Positions 18,250-28,506 of a DNA stretch of 64,000 nt are shown here, piece after piece. A model generated the notes under the pieces. The model saw only the letters and a list, made by a program, of their open reading frames with translations, did no database searches and was not told the DNA's origin. This DNA is from CAIQPS01 sp963843455. Its GTDB lineage: Bacteria > Actinomycetota > Thermoleophilia > RBG-16-64-13. Each line of letters opens with the position of its first letter. Within the stretch, counting starts at the first letter, position 1. The position numbers and the translations under genes are program-made. Location: NCBI GenBank assembly GCA_963843455.1, contig CAWJKE010000007.1:1-64000 (forward strand), read 5' to 3'.

Positions 18250-19158
18250 ATGACGATTGTGGATGTGCCGTACCGGGAGCCTTTCGACCTCGACTTGAGC
18301 TTGAGGGCGATGCGCAGCTTCGGTCGCACGCCCGCGGAGTCGCGAGCGGTAGCCGCAGCATCCGCGGATGCGCCCGACGAGCCGGTTCTGCGTCTGGGCG
18401 TCCGCCTCGAAGGGCGCCCCACACTGCTCGTGATCCGCCAACCGGCCGGCTCCACGCCGATCGTGACGGCCGAAGCCCGGCCCGCTCCCGCTGATGCACA
18501 AGGCCTCCGTGCTTTGACCCAGCGCGTGATCAACGCGGAACTCGATCTCCTACCTTTCTATGAGTTGAGCGCCGGCCACCCCGTTCTTGGCCCGATGACG
18601 CGCTCGTTGCACGGTCTCAAGCCTTTCCGGCCGGCCAGTCTCTTCGACATGCTTGTGACCGCTGTGATCGAGCAGCAGATCTCGCTCGTCGCCGCGCGCC
18701 ACATTCGCGCGCGGCTGATCCACCGGTTCGGCGATGAGGTGGAAGGCGAGCCGGTGTTCCCTGAAGTGTCGACGCTTGCGGATGCTCCACTCGACCAACT
18801 GACGGAGTGTGGCCTTTCTCGCCGAAAGGCCGAGTACGTGGCCGGGGTCGCGAGCGAGATCGTCGCTGGGAGTCTCGACCTGGACCAGTTGGAGCAGGCC
18901 CCCAGCGACGAAACGAAGGCCCGCCTCATGTCGCTTCGTGGTTTCGGTCCCTGGTCGGCAGACTACGTCCTCATTCGCGGCCTCGCGCGGCCCGATGCCG
19001 TCCCGGTCGATGATCTCGGCATCCGTAAGGTTATCGGCGCACTCCTCGGTGACGGTAGTCGCCCCACATCGACCGAGGTGGCCGCCCTCCTCGCGCCGTT
19101 CGCCCCCTACCGTGGTCTCGCCGCCTTCTATCTACTGGTTGCTGCTCGGCTGAAATGA
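18250..19158 (+). CDS. alkA: DNA-3-methyladenine glycosylase II
   Basis: A 302-residue base-excision glycosylase of the HhH-GPD superfamily. The C-terminal half holds the core: VTAVIEQQISLVAAR, then the helix-hairpin-helix LMSLRGFGPWSADYV and the catalytic Asp in PVDDLGI. The N-terminal 90 residues resemble the AlkA TBP-like domain. Removes alkylated purines in the cytoplasm. ATG preceded by GGGAGG. Divergent from the MDR gene. Confidence 0.85.
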   Translation: MTIVDVPYREPFDLDLSLRAMRSFGRTPAESRAVAAASADAPDEPVLRLGVRLEGRPTLLVIRQPAGSTPIVTAEARPAPADAQGLRALTQRVINAELDLLPFYELSAGHPVLGPMTRSLHGLKPFRPASLFDMLVTAVIEQQISLVAARHIRARLIHRFGDEVEGEPVFPEVSTLADAPLDQLTECGLSRRKAEYVAGVASEIVAGSLDLDQLEQAPSDETKARLMSLRGFGPWSADYVLIRGLARPDAVPVDDLGIRKVIGALLGDGSRPTSTEVAALLAPFAPYRGLAAFYLLVAARLK

Positions 19159-19253
19159 GCGATTTCGAGCGGGCGCGGGCCATCGATCCAGGTGGGTGGT
19201 GTTTGCCTGACGGATAGACCAGGGAAGAAGAGCAGGACTGGAGGTGAATCGTC

Positions 19254-20763
19254 ATGATCTTTGTCCGCCGTTCACTCGTGTCCCGGCCGGTAGCGCCACG
19301 CCCGGTCTTGCTCGTGGGCCTCTTCGTGGCTGCTCTCGCGCTTGTTCTTGCGGCCGGGTGCGGCAACACGACGGCGACATCGAGTTCGACGACAACTGTC
19401 GCGCAACCCGGCGGCAGCGGGTCGACCGGGTCGACGAGTGGGCCCGGAACTTCCGCGCCGACAACCGCCGGCGCCACCTCGTCGTCCTCCCCGCCGACCG
19501 GCTCCGCAGCCGGATGCGGGCGACTGGCCCATGTACCAGCACGATGCCGGTCGTAGCGGTTCGTCGTCGGACCAAGGTGCATTGGGTGATGTCCGCCAGG
19601 TGTGGACGTCGACGGCGTTCGACGCGCCCCTCTACGCCCAGCCGCTTGTCGTTGGGGATCGCGTCTTCGCCGCGAGCGAGGGGAATACAGTCTATGCGCT
19701 GGATACCGCGAATGGCGCGATCGCGTGGCAGGCAAACCTAGGAGAGGCTGTGCCGGCCGGTGAACTCCCCTGCGGCAACATCGACCCCTCGGGGATCACC
19801 GGTACGCCGGTCATCGACACCCAGAGCCAGACGCTCTACGCGGTCGCCAATCTCCGGTCGGGGCCGCACCATGAGCTGTTCGCTCTCGACACCTCCTCCG
19901 GGGCGGTGCGCTGGCACCGGGTGATCGACCCGCCGGGGCTCGAGCCCGCCGTTGAGCAGCAGCGAGGCGCCCTCGCGTTGAATGCCGGGAGGATCTACGT
20001 GCCCTTCGGCGGACTTTACGGGGACTGCGGGCCGTACAAGGGCGCCGTCGTCTCCGTCGCGGCCGACGGCAGCGGCGATGTTGCCAGCTACGTAGTCCCC
20101 ACGAGCCGGATGGCCGGGATATGGAACCCGGCGGGACCGGTCGTGGACGGTGCGGGTGACCTGTGGGTCACGACTGGCAACAGCGCCGGGCGGAGCACCT
20201 TCGACTATGGGAACGCGCTCATCCACCTCAGCCCAGAACTCCAGGTCATCGACTACTTCGCTCCGGCGAACTGGGCCCAGCTGAACGCGGGTGACGTCGA
20301 CCTCGGCTCGCTCGGTCCCGTTCTTCTGCCGGGCGGCCGCGCGCTGGCGGTCGGCAAGGCCGGGATCGCCTATCTCGTCGACACGGCGAACCTGGGCCAC
20401 GTCGGCAAGCCGCTGGCCTCGCTCAACGTCGGGTCGAGCGCTTTTGGCGCCGCTGCGACCTCCGGTTCGACCACTGTCTTCATCCCTTGCGCGGGGGCGC
20501 TGGTTGCACTTGAGACAAGGGGGGACAAACTTGCGATCGTCTGGGGGCTTGACGGCGGGAGCGGCCCGCCGATCGTGGCAGCCGGAGCGGTGTGGGCTCT
20601 CGGCTACGACGGGAGGTTCCAGGCGCTCGACCCAGCGACGGGCGCGGTCCGCTTCAGCGCGCAACTCTCCAGCCCGTTCTCCCGGTTCATCTCCCCGGCC
20701 GCAGCGGCGGGCAAGGTGTTCGTGGCCGACGGGAACAAGCTCGTAGCGTTCGCCCTGCGCTGA
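19254..20763 (+). CDS. PQQ-type beta-propeller lipoprotein, one frameshift
   Basis: Exported lipoprotein: a hydrophobic signal (about 18-35) ends in the lipobox LAAGC, then a Ser/Thr/Gly linker of about 40 residues and a propeller of repeated PQQ-type blades (VYALDTANGAIAW, FALDTSSGAVRW, FQALDPATGAVRF). One extra T near 19515 splits linker from propeller; deletion yields AGAGDWPMYQHD and a protein of about 502 residues. Family members are BamB-like scaffolds or quinoprotein dehydrogenases; no dehydrogenase-specific residues are evident, so a binding or surface role is more likely. Confidence 0.75.
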
Positions 20764-20920
20764 CCGGCCCAGCCGATCGCCCGGCGGTTGAGGCCGCGGA
20801 TCCCGGTCTGGGTCAGAGCCGCCCGGAAGCCCGGGAGCCGCCACTTCCTGCTAGCATCGAAGAACAGAGCCCCCCCGCCTCCCAGAGGACGCGCCATACA
20901 CGCTCACGAAAGGTGCCGTC

Positions 20921-21394
20921 ATGAGTCTTTTCGAATACGTGCCCCATCCGCGCATCGCCGCTCGGCAACAGCAGAGTCCGCCCAAGGTCAAAGAGCAGCA
21001 CAAATCCGGTTTCAACGGCCGGATCGCTGGGCTGATCACCGAGGGCGTGGGTACCATGTGGTGCGCCTATGCTTTCGCCGCCCTTGCCATCGTCGCGCTG
21101 CCCCAGGCGATCCATGGCGGCTCCCTCACGATCGTTCAGTGGGTGTCGCAGACGTTCCTTCAGTTGACGCTGCTCTCCATCATCATGGTCGGCCAGCAGG
21201 TGCTGGGTGCGGCATCGGACCAGCGGGCCATCAACACGTACGCCGACGCCGAGGCCATTCTGAAGGAGGCCCAGCAGATCCAGGCCCATCTGGCTGCGCA
21301 GGATGCGGCGCTCGAGATATTGGCCACTCGGCTGGGAGTGGAGCTCCAGGACCTCAAAGAAGAGGCCGCGGAGCTTCCGGGCGCGGCCGGGTAG
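20921..21394 (+). CDS. Small integral membrane protein with C-terminal coiled coil
   Basis: A 157-residue protein with two membrane segments (about 45-68 and 78-97; VGTMWCAYAF and FLQLTLLSIIMVGQ) and an acidic helical tail that looks like a coiled coil (AILKEAQQIQAHLAAQDAALEIL). The arrangement resembles DUF1003-type proteins, but I cannot place it firmly. No operon partner; it faces the convergent rpiA gene. Confidence 0.65.
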   Translation: MSLFEYVPHPRIAARQQQSPPKVKEQHKSGFNGRIAGLITEGVGTMWCAYAFAALAIVALPQAIHGGSLTIVQWVSQTFLQLTLLSIIMVGQQVLGAASDQRAINTYADAEAILKEAQQIQAHLAAQDAALEILATRLGVELQDLKEEAAELPGAAG

Positions 21395-21409
21395 CGCGCC
21401 CCCCGGCGC

Positions 21410-22081
21410 TCACTCCGCGTGCATTGTCCGCGGTCCTGCCGGCGTACCCAGGATCAGCAGGTCGGCCGGCCGCAGCGCGAACAGGCCGCAGGTGACCACT
21501 CCGGCGATATTGTTCAGACGTTGTTCCAGATCGACCGGGGCTGTGATGCGGAGCCCGTGCACGTCGAGTATCACGTTGCCGTTGTCGGTGACAAAGCCCT
21601 CCCGCAACGCGGGCAGGCCCCCGAGCTTGATCAATTCCTCGGTCACGTAACTCCTGGCGATTGGGATGACCTCTACCGGGAGGGGGAAGCGGCCGAGTAC
21701 GTCTACCAGCTTGCTCTCGTCCGCGATGCAGATGAACCGCCGGCTGGCGGCCGCTACTATCTTCTCTCGGGTGAGCGCGCCCCCTCCGCCCTTGATCAAC
21801 TGAAGGCTGTGATTGGACTCGTCGGCACCGTCGACGTACAGCTCGAGGTGGCCGGCGTCGTTGAGGTCGACCACGCGTATACCAGATCCCTGAAGACGGG
21901 TGCTCGACGCGATGGAACTGGCGACGGCTCCGTCGATGCGTTCCTTGATCGTGGCCAGCGCATCTATGAAGTGGTTCACGGTCGATCCGGTGCCCACGCC
22001 GACGAAGCCGCCGCCGACGTACGTGAGCGCCTCGAGGGCAGCCTGCCTCTTCAAGTCGTCCTGGCTTGACGCCCGCTCCAT
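21410..22081 (-). CDS. rpiA: Ribose-5-phosphate isomerase A
   Basis: A 223-residue cytosolic enzyme of the pentose phosphate pathway converting ribose 5-phosphate to ribulose 5-phosphate. Shows the substrate-binding GVGTGSTV (27-34), DGADE (81-85), and KGGGGALTREKI, which holds the catalytic Glu and Lys. Length is normal. AAGGAG precedes the ATG. Divergent from proC across about 105 bases that must hold both promoters. Confidence 0.95.
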   Translation of the reverse strand: MERASSQDDLKRQAALEALTYVGGGFVGVGTGSTVNHFIDALATIKERIDGAVASSIASSTRLQGSGIRVVDLNDAGHLELYVDGADESNHSLQLIKGGGGALTREKIVAAASRRFICIADESKLVDVLGRFPLPVEVIPIARSYVTEELIKLGGLPALREGFVTDNGNVILDVHGLRITAPVDLEQRLNNIAGVVTCGLFALRPADLLILGTPAGPRTMHAE

Positions 22082-22186
22082 GAGACTCCTTCCCTCCCGG
22101 GCCGGTCACCTTCTCGCTCGGTCTCCTGCTTGAATCATACAGGCGGCCGGGCAGCGTGGTAGGGTGCACTCAAAAGGAGGCGTTTC

Positions 22187-23047
22187 GTGGCGGCAGAGGC
22201 CGGGATAGTGGTACAAGGGACACCGACATCCCCCACCATCGGAGTCATCGGAACCGGCAGCATGGGATCGGCCCTTGTGCGCGGCTGGTCCCGGGTATCC
22301 GCGCCGGGAGCGCGCCTGCTCGTGTGGGACAAGATCCCGAGCGCTGTGCAGCGCCTAGCAGAGTGTGAGGGCGTCGTTCCCGCCGAGTCACCCGCTCACT
22401 TAGTCGCGGAAGCCGAGTTCGTCGTGGTCGTGGTGAAACCCAAGGACGCGGCGGGACTCCTAGGGTCCATCGCCCCGCTGCTCCACGAGGGCCAGACTGT
22501 GATCTCCTCAATGGCCGGGGTGGAGCTGGAGCAGATCCGGCGGATGTGCGGGCCGCGCCCGGCGCTCTTCAGGGTGATGCCGAACCTCGGTGTTGAAGTG
22601 GGAGCCGGCACGGTCGCGGTGGCGGCGGAATCGGGTGCTTCTCCGGAGACGGAGCAGCGAGTGGTTGGCCTGTTCAGCACGCTCGGGCTGGCGGTGGCGG
22701 TGCCCGAGCGCATGATGGACGCGGTGACCGCGGTGTCGGGGAGCGGTCCCGCACTTCTCGCGCTCGCGCTCGAAGGTCTGGAGGACGGGGGAGTGGCGGC
22801 GGGTCTGCCGCGCGCCTTCGCCCGCGCGCTCGCGCGCCGGGCGATGCTCGGTGCCGCTCGGGTGCTCGCTGCCGGTGACGAGCCGGCGGCCGCGCTGCAG
22901 CAACATCTGGCGCCGGCCGGCGATCCGCTTCGGGAAGGACTGGATGTACTTGAGGAGCGGGGCGTACGGCTTGCGTTCCAGCAGGCAGTCGAAGCGGCGT
23001 CGCAACGGGCCCGGCAGATGCGGGCGCCGTCAGGCGCCGGCACGTAG
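22187..23047 (+). CDS. proC: Pyrroline-5-carboxylate reductase
   Basis: A 286-residue NAD(P)H-dependent enzyme making proline from pyrroline-5-carboxylate. It has the Rossmann motif GVIGTGSMGSALVRG (about 18-32), VVVKPKD, MPNLGVEVGAG, and the C-terminal dimer signature AVSGSGPALL with GLPRAFARALA. The GTG start is supported by AAAAGGAGG upstream. The N-terminus is about 15 residues longer than most family members, so an internal start is possible. Confidence 0.9.
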   Translation: MAAEAGIVVQGTPTSPTIGVIGTGSMGSALVRGWSRVSAPGARLLVWDKIPSAVQRLAECEGVVPAESPAHLVAEAEFVVVVVKPKDAAGLLGSIAPLLHEGQTVISSMAGVELEQIRRMCGPRPALFRVMPNLGVEVGAGTVAVAAESGASPETEQRVVGLFSTLGLAVAVPERMMDAVTAVSGSGPALLALALEGLEDGGVAAGLPRAFARALARRAMLGAARVLAAGDEPAAALQQHLAPAGDPLREGLDVLEERGVRLAFQQAVEAASQRARQMRAPSGAGT

Positions 23048-23095
23048 GTGCAGTACACTGATCCAGGTGCGGAAAGCGGTTGTTAGGAGGGGCAG

Positions 23096-23725
23096 ATGCT
23101 AGTGCGTGACCGTATGTCCAAGATGCCCATTACCACAAACCCGAGCGCGACGGTCCCGGACGCGCTGCAGGTGATGCGGGGCAGCAAAGTCCGCCAGTTG
23201 CCGGTGGTGAACGAAAAGGGGGAACTGGTAGGCATCGTGGCCTTGGACGACCTTCTCCGGGTGTCGCCCTCGCCGGCGACGACGCTCAGCGTGTGGGAAT
23301 TGGATTACCTGCTCGAGAAGATAACCATCGACAAGGTGATGACCCGCGACGTGATAACCGTGACCGAGGACACGGCGGTCGAGGAAGCGGGCCGCATCAT
23401 GGCCGACAACAAGGTGAGCGGGCTGCCGGTGATGCGCGACGGCGAGCTGGTGGGGATCATCTCAGAGTCCCATCTGTTCAACATTCTTCTGGAGCTTTTT
23501 GGCGCCCGAGAGCCGGGGATCCGGGTGACCGCGAAGGTGCAGAGGGAAAAGGGCACCCTTGCCAAGATCTCCAGCGCGATCTCGGCGCTCGGTGCTCAGT
23601 TCGTGGCCTTCGGCATCGCGGCCGACTCCGAGACGGTGACTTTCAAGGTCCAGGATGTGGACCGCGACATCCTGCTGAAGACCCTCGAACCGCTGGTGGA
23701 CGGGATCATCGACGTCAGGGAGTAG
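23096..23725 (+). CDS. Tandem CBS - ACT domain protein (AcuB-like)
   Basis: A 209-residue regulatory protein: two CBS domains (about 1-58 and 77-133; VRDRMSKMPITTNPSATV and VMTRDVITVTEDTAV) followed by an ACT domain (about 140-209). CBS pairs bind adenosine nucleotides and ACT domains bind small ligands such as amino acids; AcuB of Bacillus, with this layout, is linked to acetoin use. An acetoin-type E1 cluster is about 10 kb away, which is suggestive only. Ends 17 bases from the convergent formate dehydrogenase. Confidence 0.8.
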   Translation: MLVRDRMSKMPITTNPSATVPDALQVMRGSKVRQLPVVNEKGELVGIVALDDLLRVSPSPATTLSVWELDYLLEKITIDKVMTRDVITVTEDTAVEEAGRIMADNKVSGLPVMRDGELVGIISESHLFNILLELFGAREPGIRVTAKVQREKGTLAKISSAISALGAQFVAFGIAADSETVTFKVQDVDRDILLKTLEPLVDGIIDVRE

Positions 23726-23742
23726 CGGCGCGTCGCCCGGTG

Positions 23743-26700
23743 TCAGACCCTCTCGATCTTCACGGCCGATACCTTGTATTCCGCCGTCTTGGAGATGGGA
23801 TCGAACGCTGAGTTGGTCAATTCGTTGACGGCCGTCTCCCAGTAGTGGAACGTCATGAACATGATCCCGGGCGGCACCCGGTCGGTGAGCTTCGCTCTCG
23901 TCACCACCGAACCCCGGCGCGAAGACACCCGCATCTGGTCTTCGTCGGCCACTCCGATAGCGGCGGCATCCGCCGGGTTGATCTCGGTCAGCTCGTAGGG
24001 AGCGAGGAATTCCAGGGTGGGTGACTGCCTGGTGGAGATGTTGTACTGGTAGAGCATACGTCCGGTGGTCAGAAGTATGGGGTAGTCGGCGTTCGTCAGC
24101 TCGGCAGGCGCCTCGTATTCGACGGCCACGAAGTGTCCCAGACCCCGCGGGAACGTGTCTTCGTGCAGGAACGCCGTGCCGGGATGGTCCACGGTCGGGC
24201 AGGGCCACTGTAGCCCGCAGGCGTCCACACGGTCGTAGGTCATGCCCCGGTAGGTCGGCGTCAGGTCCCTGATCTCCTCGAATATGTCGCCCGCCGAGTC
24301 GTAATGCATGGGGTAGCCCATCCGGGTGGAGAGGTCTTGGAGGATCTCCCAGTCGGCCCGCGCCTCGCCCGGGGGCTCGACCGCCTTCCGCACGCGCTGG
24401 ACGCGTCTCTCAGTGTTGGTGAAGGTGCCGTCCTTCTCGGCGTAGCACCCGGCCGGCAAGACCACGTCGGCATATTTGGCCGTCTCGGTCATGAAGATGT
24501 CCTGCACCACCAGGAACTCGAGAGTCTCGATGGCACTCCGCACGTGGTTCGCGTCGGCGTCGGTGAGTATGGGGTCCTCACCCATGATGTACATGGCCTT
24601 GAGTTCGCCCGCGTGCATGGCGTCGAACATCTCCGGGATGCGCAGCCCGAGATCCCGGTTCAAGGGCACGCCCCAGGCCTCTTCGAACACGGAGGCGTTC
24701 TCCGGCTTGGTGACGTTTCGATATCCAGAGAACACGTTGGGGAGGGCACCCATGTCACATGCTCCCTGCACGTTGTTCTGGCCGCGTAGCGGGTTGACGC
24801 CGGCGTGGGGCACTCCCACGTGCCCGGTGACCATGGCCAGGTTGGCCAGGTTCATGACGTTCGCGGTGCCCGTGGTGTGTTCGGTGATGCCCAGGGTATA
24901 GAAGATGCCGGCCTTGGCCGTCTTCGCATACAGCTCCGCGGCCGCCCGGATCTTGTCCGCCGGCACGCCCGTGATCTTGCTGACCACGTCCGGGGTGTAT
25001 TTCTTCACGACCTCCCAGAGCTCGTCGTAGTTCTCGCAGCGCTTGGCGATGAACTCCTGGTCGGCCCAGCCTTCGTTGATGATGATGTTCATCATGCCGT
25101 TGACCAGAGCGGCGTCGGTGCCGGGGGTGAGCTGCAGCCAGAGGGCCGCGTGGTCGACCAGCTCGATATGGCGCGGGTCGACGATGATGAGGCGGGCGCC
25201 GCTCCGAGCGGCCCGCTTCATCTTGCCGCCGATCACGGGATGCGCTTCGGTCGTATTGGAACCGATGATGAACAGGACGTCGTACTGCTCCACCTCATTG
25301 ATGGAGTTGGTCATCGCGGCGCTTCCGAACGATGTGGCCAGACCGGCCACCGTGGGAGCGTGTCAGGTTCGTGCGCAGTGATCCAAGTTGTTGGTGCGCA
25401 TCACCACCCTTACGAACTTCTGCATGAGCCAGTTGTCCTCATTGGTGCAGCGCGCGGAACTGAGAGCGCCGAAGGCCTCGGTCCCATCCCGGTCGCGAAT
25501 CTCCGCGAAGCGGTGGGAGACCAGGTCAAGGGCCTCGTCCCAAGTCGCCTCCTCGAGCCTCCCGTCCCTGCGGATGAGCGGCGTGGTCAACCGATCCGGG
25601 CTGTGGATCATGTCCGCGTGATAGCGGCCCTTGACGCAGAGGTGTTCACCGTTGACAGGGGCGTCGGGCGCGGTGGTGACTCCCACGACTTTGCCGTCCA
25701 CCACGTTCAGATCGAAGTTGCACCCGGTGCCGCAGAGCGGACAGGTGGTGCGTACCCGGGAGATCTGCCACTCGCGGTAGGGCTTCAGTTGGGCGTTGAC
25801 GAGGGCGCCGGTCGGACAGGCGTCCAGACATTGCCCGCACGACACGCAGCCCGACTCCCTGTAGGTGTCGCCCTTGAGCCGCGGATATTCAGCGTCGCCC
25901 ACTTCATAGACGCCGTATCTCTCTAGTTCGTCGCATACTCGGATGCATTGATGGCACTTGATGCAGCGCTTGCGATCGAGCTGCAGGATGGGCGTCCCGT
26001 CGAACAGGTCGAACTGTCCGGACTCGCCTGTGAACTCCGTGGTCCCGGCTCCGTAACTGATGGAGAGCCGTTGTAGCTCGCACACCGAGGCCTCGTGACA
26101 GGTGCACTGCAGGCAGCGGGCGGCTTCGCTGCGGGCGGCTGCCTCGTCGTAACCCAGTTCGACCTCGTCGAAGTTGCGGCGCGCCGCTACCGGCAGCACG
26201 GGCATCGCGCCGCGCGCCGCGTCGGAGAGTGGTTTGGCGCCGATGTCGAAGAACCGGGGCTGGTGCCGTTCCAGCCGGGCGCCCGGCGCCGAGCAGGCCG
26301 TCTGCGGCGACCTTCCCGAGACGTACGCGTCGATGGCCACTGCTGCACGACGTCCCGCCGCTATGGCTTCCACCACCGTCGCGGGCCCGGTCTCGCAGTC
26401 GCCGCCGGCGAAGACGCCCGGGCGGCTGGTGAGAAGAGTGAGCTTGTCCGCGGCGATGGTGCCCCTGGAGGTGAGCTCGCACACGTTCGCGACATCCTCG
26501 CCCTCCACCTCCTGGCCCACCGCCAGGATGAGCGTGTCCGCGGCGAGGGTGAACTCGGACCCCGCGATCGGCTCCGGCCGCCGCCGCCCGCTCTTGTCGG
26601 GTTCGCCGAGGGCCATCTTCTGGCAGACGACGCCGGTCAGACGGCCCTCGTCGGCCGTAAGGCTGATAGGGGAGGTGAGGATCAGCAACTCGGAGCCCTC

Positions 26701-27855
26701 GTCCTCCGCCTCGTTGACCTCCTCGGCTGTGGCCGGCATCTCGTCCCGGGTGCGCCGGTAGGCGATGGCCACTTCGCTCGCCCCGAGACGAAGAGCCGAA
26801 CGGGCCGCGTCGACCGCCGTGAAGCCTCCACCGACCACCAGAGTTCTACCGAGATCTCGATGCCACGTCCCGGCGTTGCCGGACTCGAGGAACTCCACCG
26901 CCGAATAGACGCCCTCGGTCTCGTCGGCTCCCGGAAGACTCCCGGTCGAGCCGCATTGGGCCCCGATGGCAAGGAAGGTCGCGGAGTAGCCCTCGCGCTC
27001 GAGGTCTTCGATGGAGACGTCCTCGCCGAACCGGGTGTTCAGCCGCAACTCCACACCGAGGTCGAGAATATCGGCTACGTCGGCCGCGATCACCTCGCGA
27101 GGGAGGCGATAGGGGGGGATGCCGTTGAGGACCATCCCGCCAGGCTGCGAATGGGCCTCCAGGATGATGACCTGGTGTCCGGCGAGGGCCAGGTAGTAGG
27201 CGGCAGTCAGACCGGCCGGGCCGCTCCCCACCACCGCTACCCTCTTGCCCGTGGGCGGGGCTATCCGCGCCTGCTCATGGCCGACGTTGTCGGCCGCGAA
27301 GCGCTTCAGATGGCAGATGGCCACCGGCTTCCCGTCCACCTGTGCGCGCCGACACGCGCTCTCGCACGGTCGCGGGCATACCCGGCCGACGATGCGGGGA
27401 AGGGGGAGGCGTTCTTTGATGATGCGCAAGGCCTCAGCGTCGTTGCCGGCAGCGATGGCGCCCACATAGCCGGGGATGTCGAGACCGGCCGGGCAGGCGT
27501 AATGGCAGGGAGGCTCGCAGTAGGCGTTGTGGTTGGAGAGAAGTTCGTTGAGCCTGAGCTTGCGGGCCTCCGCTATCTCCGGACTCTCTGTGACAACTTC
27601 CAGGCCGTCGCTCACCGGCGTCTCGCAGGCCTGCACCAGGCCCGCGCCGGCCACCTCCACCAGACAGAGACCACACCGCGCCACCGGCGCGAGGCGGGGG
27701 TCGTGGCAGAGGGTCGGGATGTGGATGCCTTCTGACTCGGCGGCTTGAAGGATGGTCATGCGGGCGTCTACCTGAAGGTGGCGGCCGTCGATGAAGACGC
27801 CTACCGGCTTCATCTGAACGGCGGTCGCGGCCTGGCTTGGCGAATCGCTCATCAT
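23743..27855 (-). CDS. fdhA: Selenocysteine formate dehydrogenase fused to a GltD-like NAD(P)H module
   Basis: One polypeptide of 1370 residues if the in-frame TGA at 25363-25365 is read as selenocysteine (residue 831, in CARTUHAPTV). Order: [2Fe-2S] ferredoxin domain (about 15-80; CGLC), Cys-rich GltD N-terminus (about 105-170; CPAGLDIPGY, CPRPCESAC), FAD site GSGPAGLTAAYYLALAG (about 205), NAD(P) site VVGGGFTAVDAARSAL (about 335), two [4Fe-4S] clusters (CIKCHQCIRVC, CVSCGQCLDAC), then the molybdopterin domain with CPLCGTGC, U831 and PLRGQNNVQGACDMG. Oxidises formate or reduces CO2, with NAD(P)H as likely partner. ATG 27855 has AGGAG upstream and overlaps the stop of the corrinoid gene. Confidence 0.92.
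25334..25365 (-). promoter_or_regulatory. Selenocysteine UGA codon and bacterial SECIS hairpin
   Basis: Downstream of the UGA (25363-25365) the mRNA folds GUGGCC-GGUCU-GGCCAC (25350 to 25334): a perfect 6-bp stem with a GGUCU apical loop, the SelB-binding loop known from E. coli fdhF. The loop begins 18 bases after the UGA, the same distance as I recall for fdhF. The protein sequence continues in frame on both sides with formate dehydrogenase homology, so the UGA is decoded, not a break. Confidence 0.93.
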
Positions 27856-28496
27856 CTTTCTCTCCTGCTCTCTAGAAGACGCTGGCAGAGGCGCACACCT
27901 TCCATCGCGTCGTTGGTCCAATGGTCGGCCCCGACATATCGGGCCACGTGCTCGTCCAGGGTGGCTCCACCGATCACGATGAGGGGCGAGCCGCCCAATT
28001 GGGAGCTGTTCTCGTGTATCAGCGCCACGGTCTGCTTCATGGCTGTGAAGGCCAAAGTCAGCAGCCCGGAGAGCCCTATGATGTCCGGCCGGCTGCGCCG
28101 CGCCGCTTCAAGAAAGTCCTCGGGCGGCACATCCACTCCCAAGTCCTCGACTACGAACCCGAACGCCCGGAACGTCAGCGCGGCCATGTTCTTGCCAAGG
28201 TCGTGGATGTCGCCCCCGACCGTGCCGAGCAGCACCCGGCCCGACGCTTCGCCGTGCAGACCGCTCTCCCAGTCGGGTTGCACCATCTCCATGACCCCGC
28301 GAAAGATCTCGCCGGCCATGATCAGCCCGGAGAGGAAGATCTCCTGCCGCTCGTAGCGTTCTCCGACCATCTGCAGTCCGGCCTGGGTGGCGTGCACGAT
28401 GTCGACCGCGCTCTCTCCCTTGGCCAGAGCCTCCCGGACGAGAGTGAGAGTCGATGCGTAGTCGAGGGCTGCTACCGCAGCGGTGATGCTCTCCAT
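27852..28496 (-). CDS. Corrinoid (B12-binding) methyltransferase protein
   Basis: A 214-residue methyl carrier: helical cap domain (about 1-85) and a Rossmann B12 domain with the cobalt-ligating motif GDIHDLG (about 94-100), then SGLLTLAF and IGGA. The corrin Co would be methylated by a substrate-specific methyltransferase and demethylated to THF. Lies between the GntR gene and fdhA; its TGA overlaps the fdhA start (ATGATGA). It has no methyltransferase of its own beside it, so it may share the URO-D/MeTr enzymes at 36.6-39.7 kb. Confidence 0.9.
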   Translation of the reverse strand: MESITAAVAALDYASTLTLVREALAKGESAVDIVHATQAGLQMVGERYERQEIFLSGLIMAGEIFRGVMEMVQPDWESGLHGEASGRVLLGTVGGDIHDLGKNMAALTFRAFGFVVEDLGVDVPPEDFLEAARRSRPDIIGLSGLLTLAFTAMKQTVALIHENSSQLGGSPLIVIGGATLDEHVARYVGADHWTNDAMEGVRLCQRLLESRRER

Positions 28497-28506
28497 CTAC
28501 GGCTCC

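Noticed and set aside
19254..20763. BamB outer-membrane assembly factor
   Set aside because: The blades are of BamB type, but the rest of the window suggests an organism without a classical outer membrane, and no BAM genes are nearby.
25363..25365. TGA inside fdhA as a premature stop or split gene
   Set aside because: Homology is in the same frame on both sides, the TGA is at the known Sec position, and a SECIS hairpin follows.
26095..27735. 546-codon plus-strand frame opposite fdhA
   Set aside because: Antisense shadow with biased composition and no motif; fdhA on the other strand is unambiguous.
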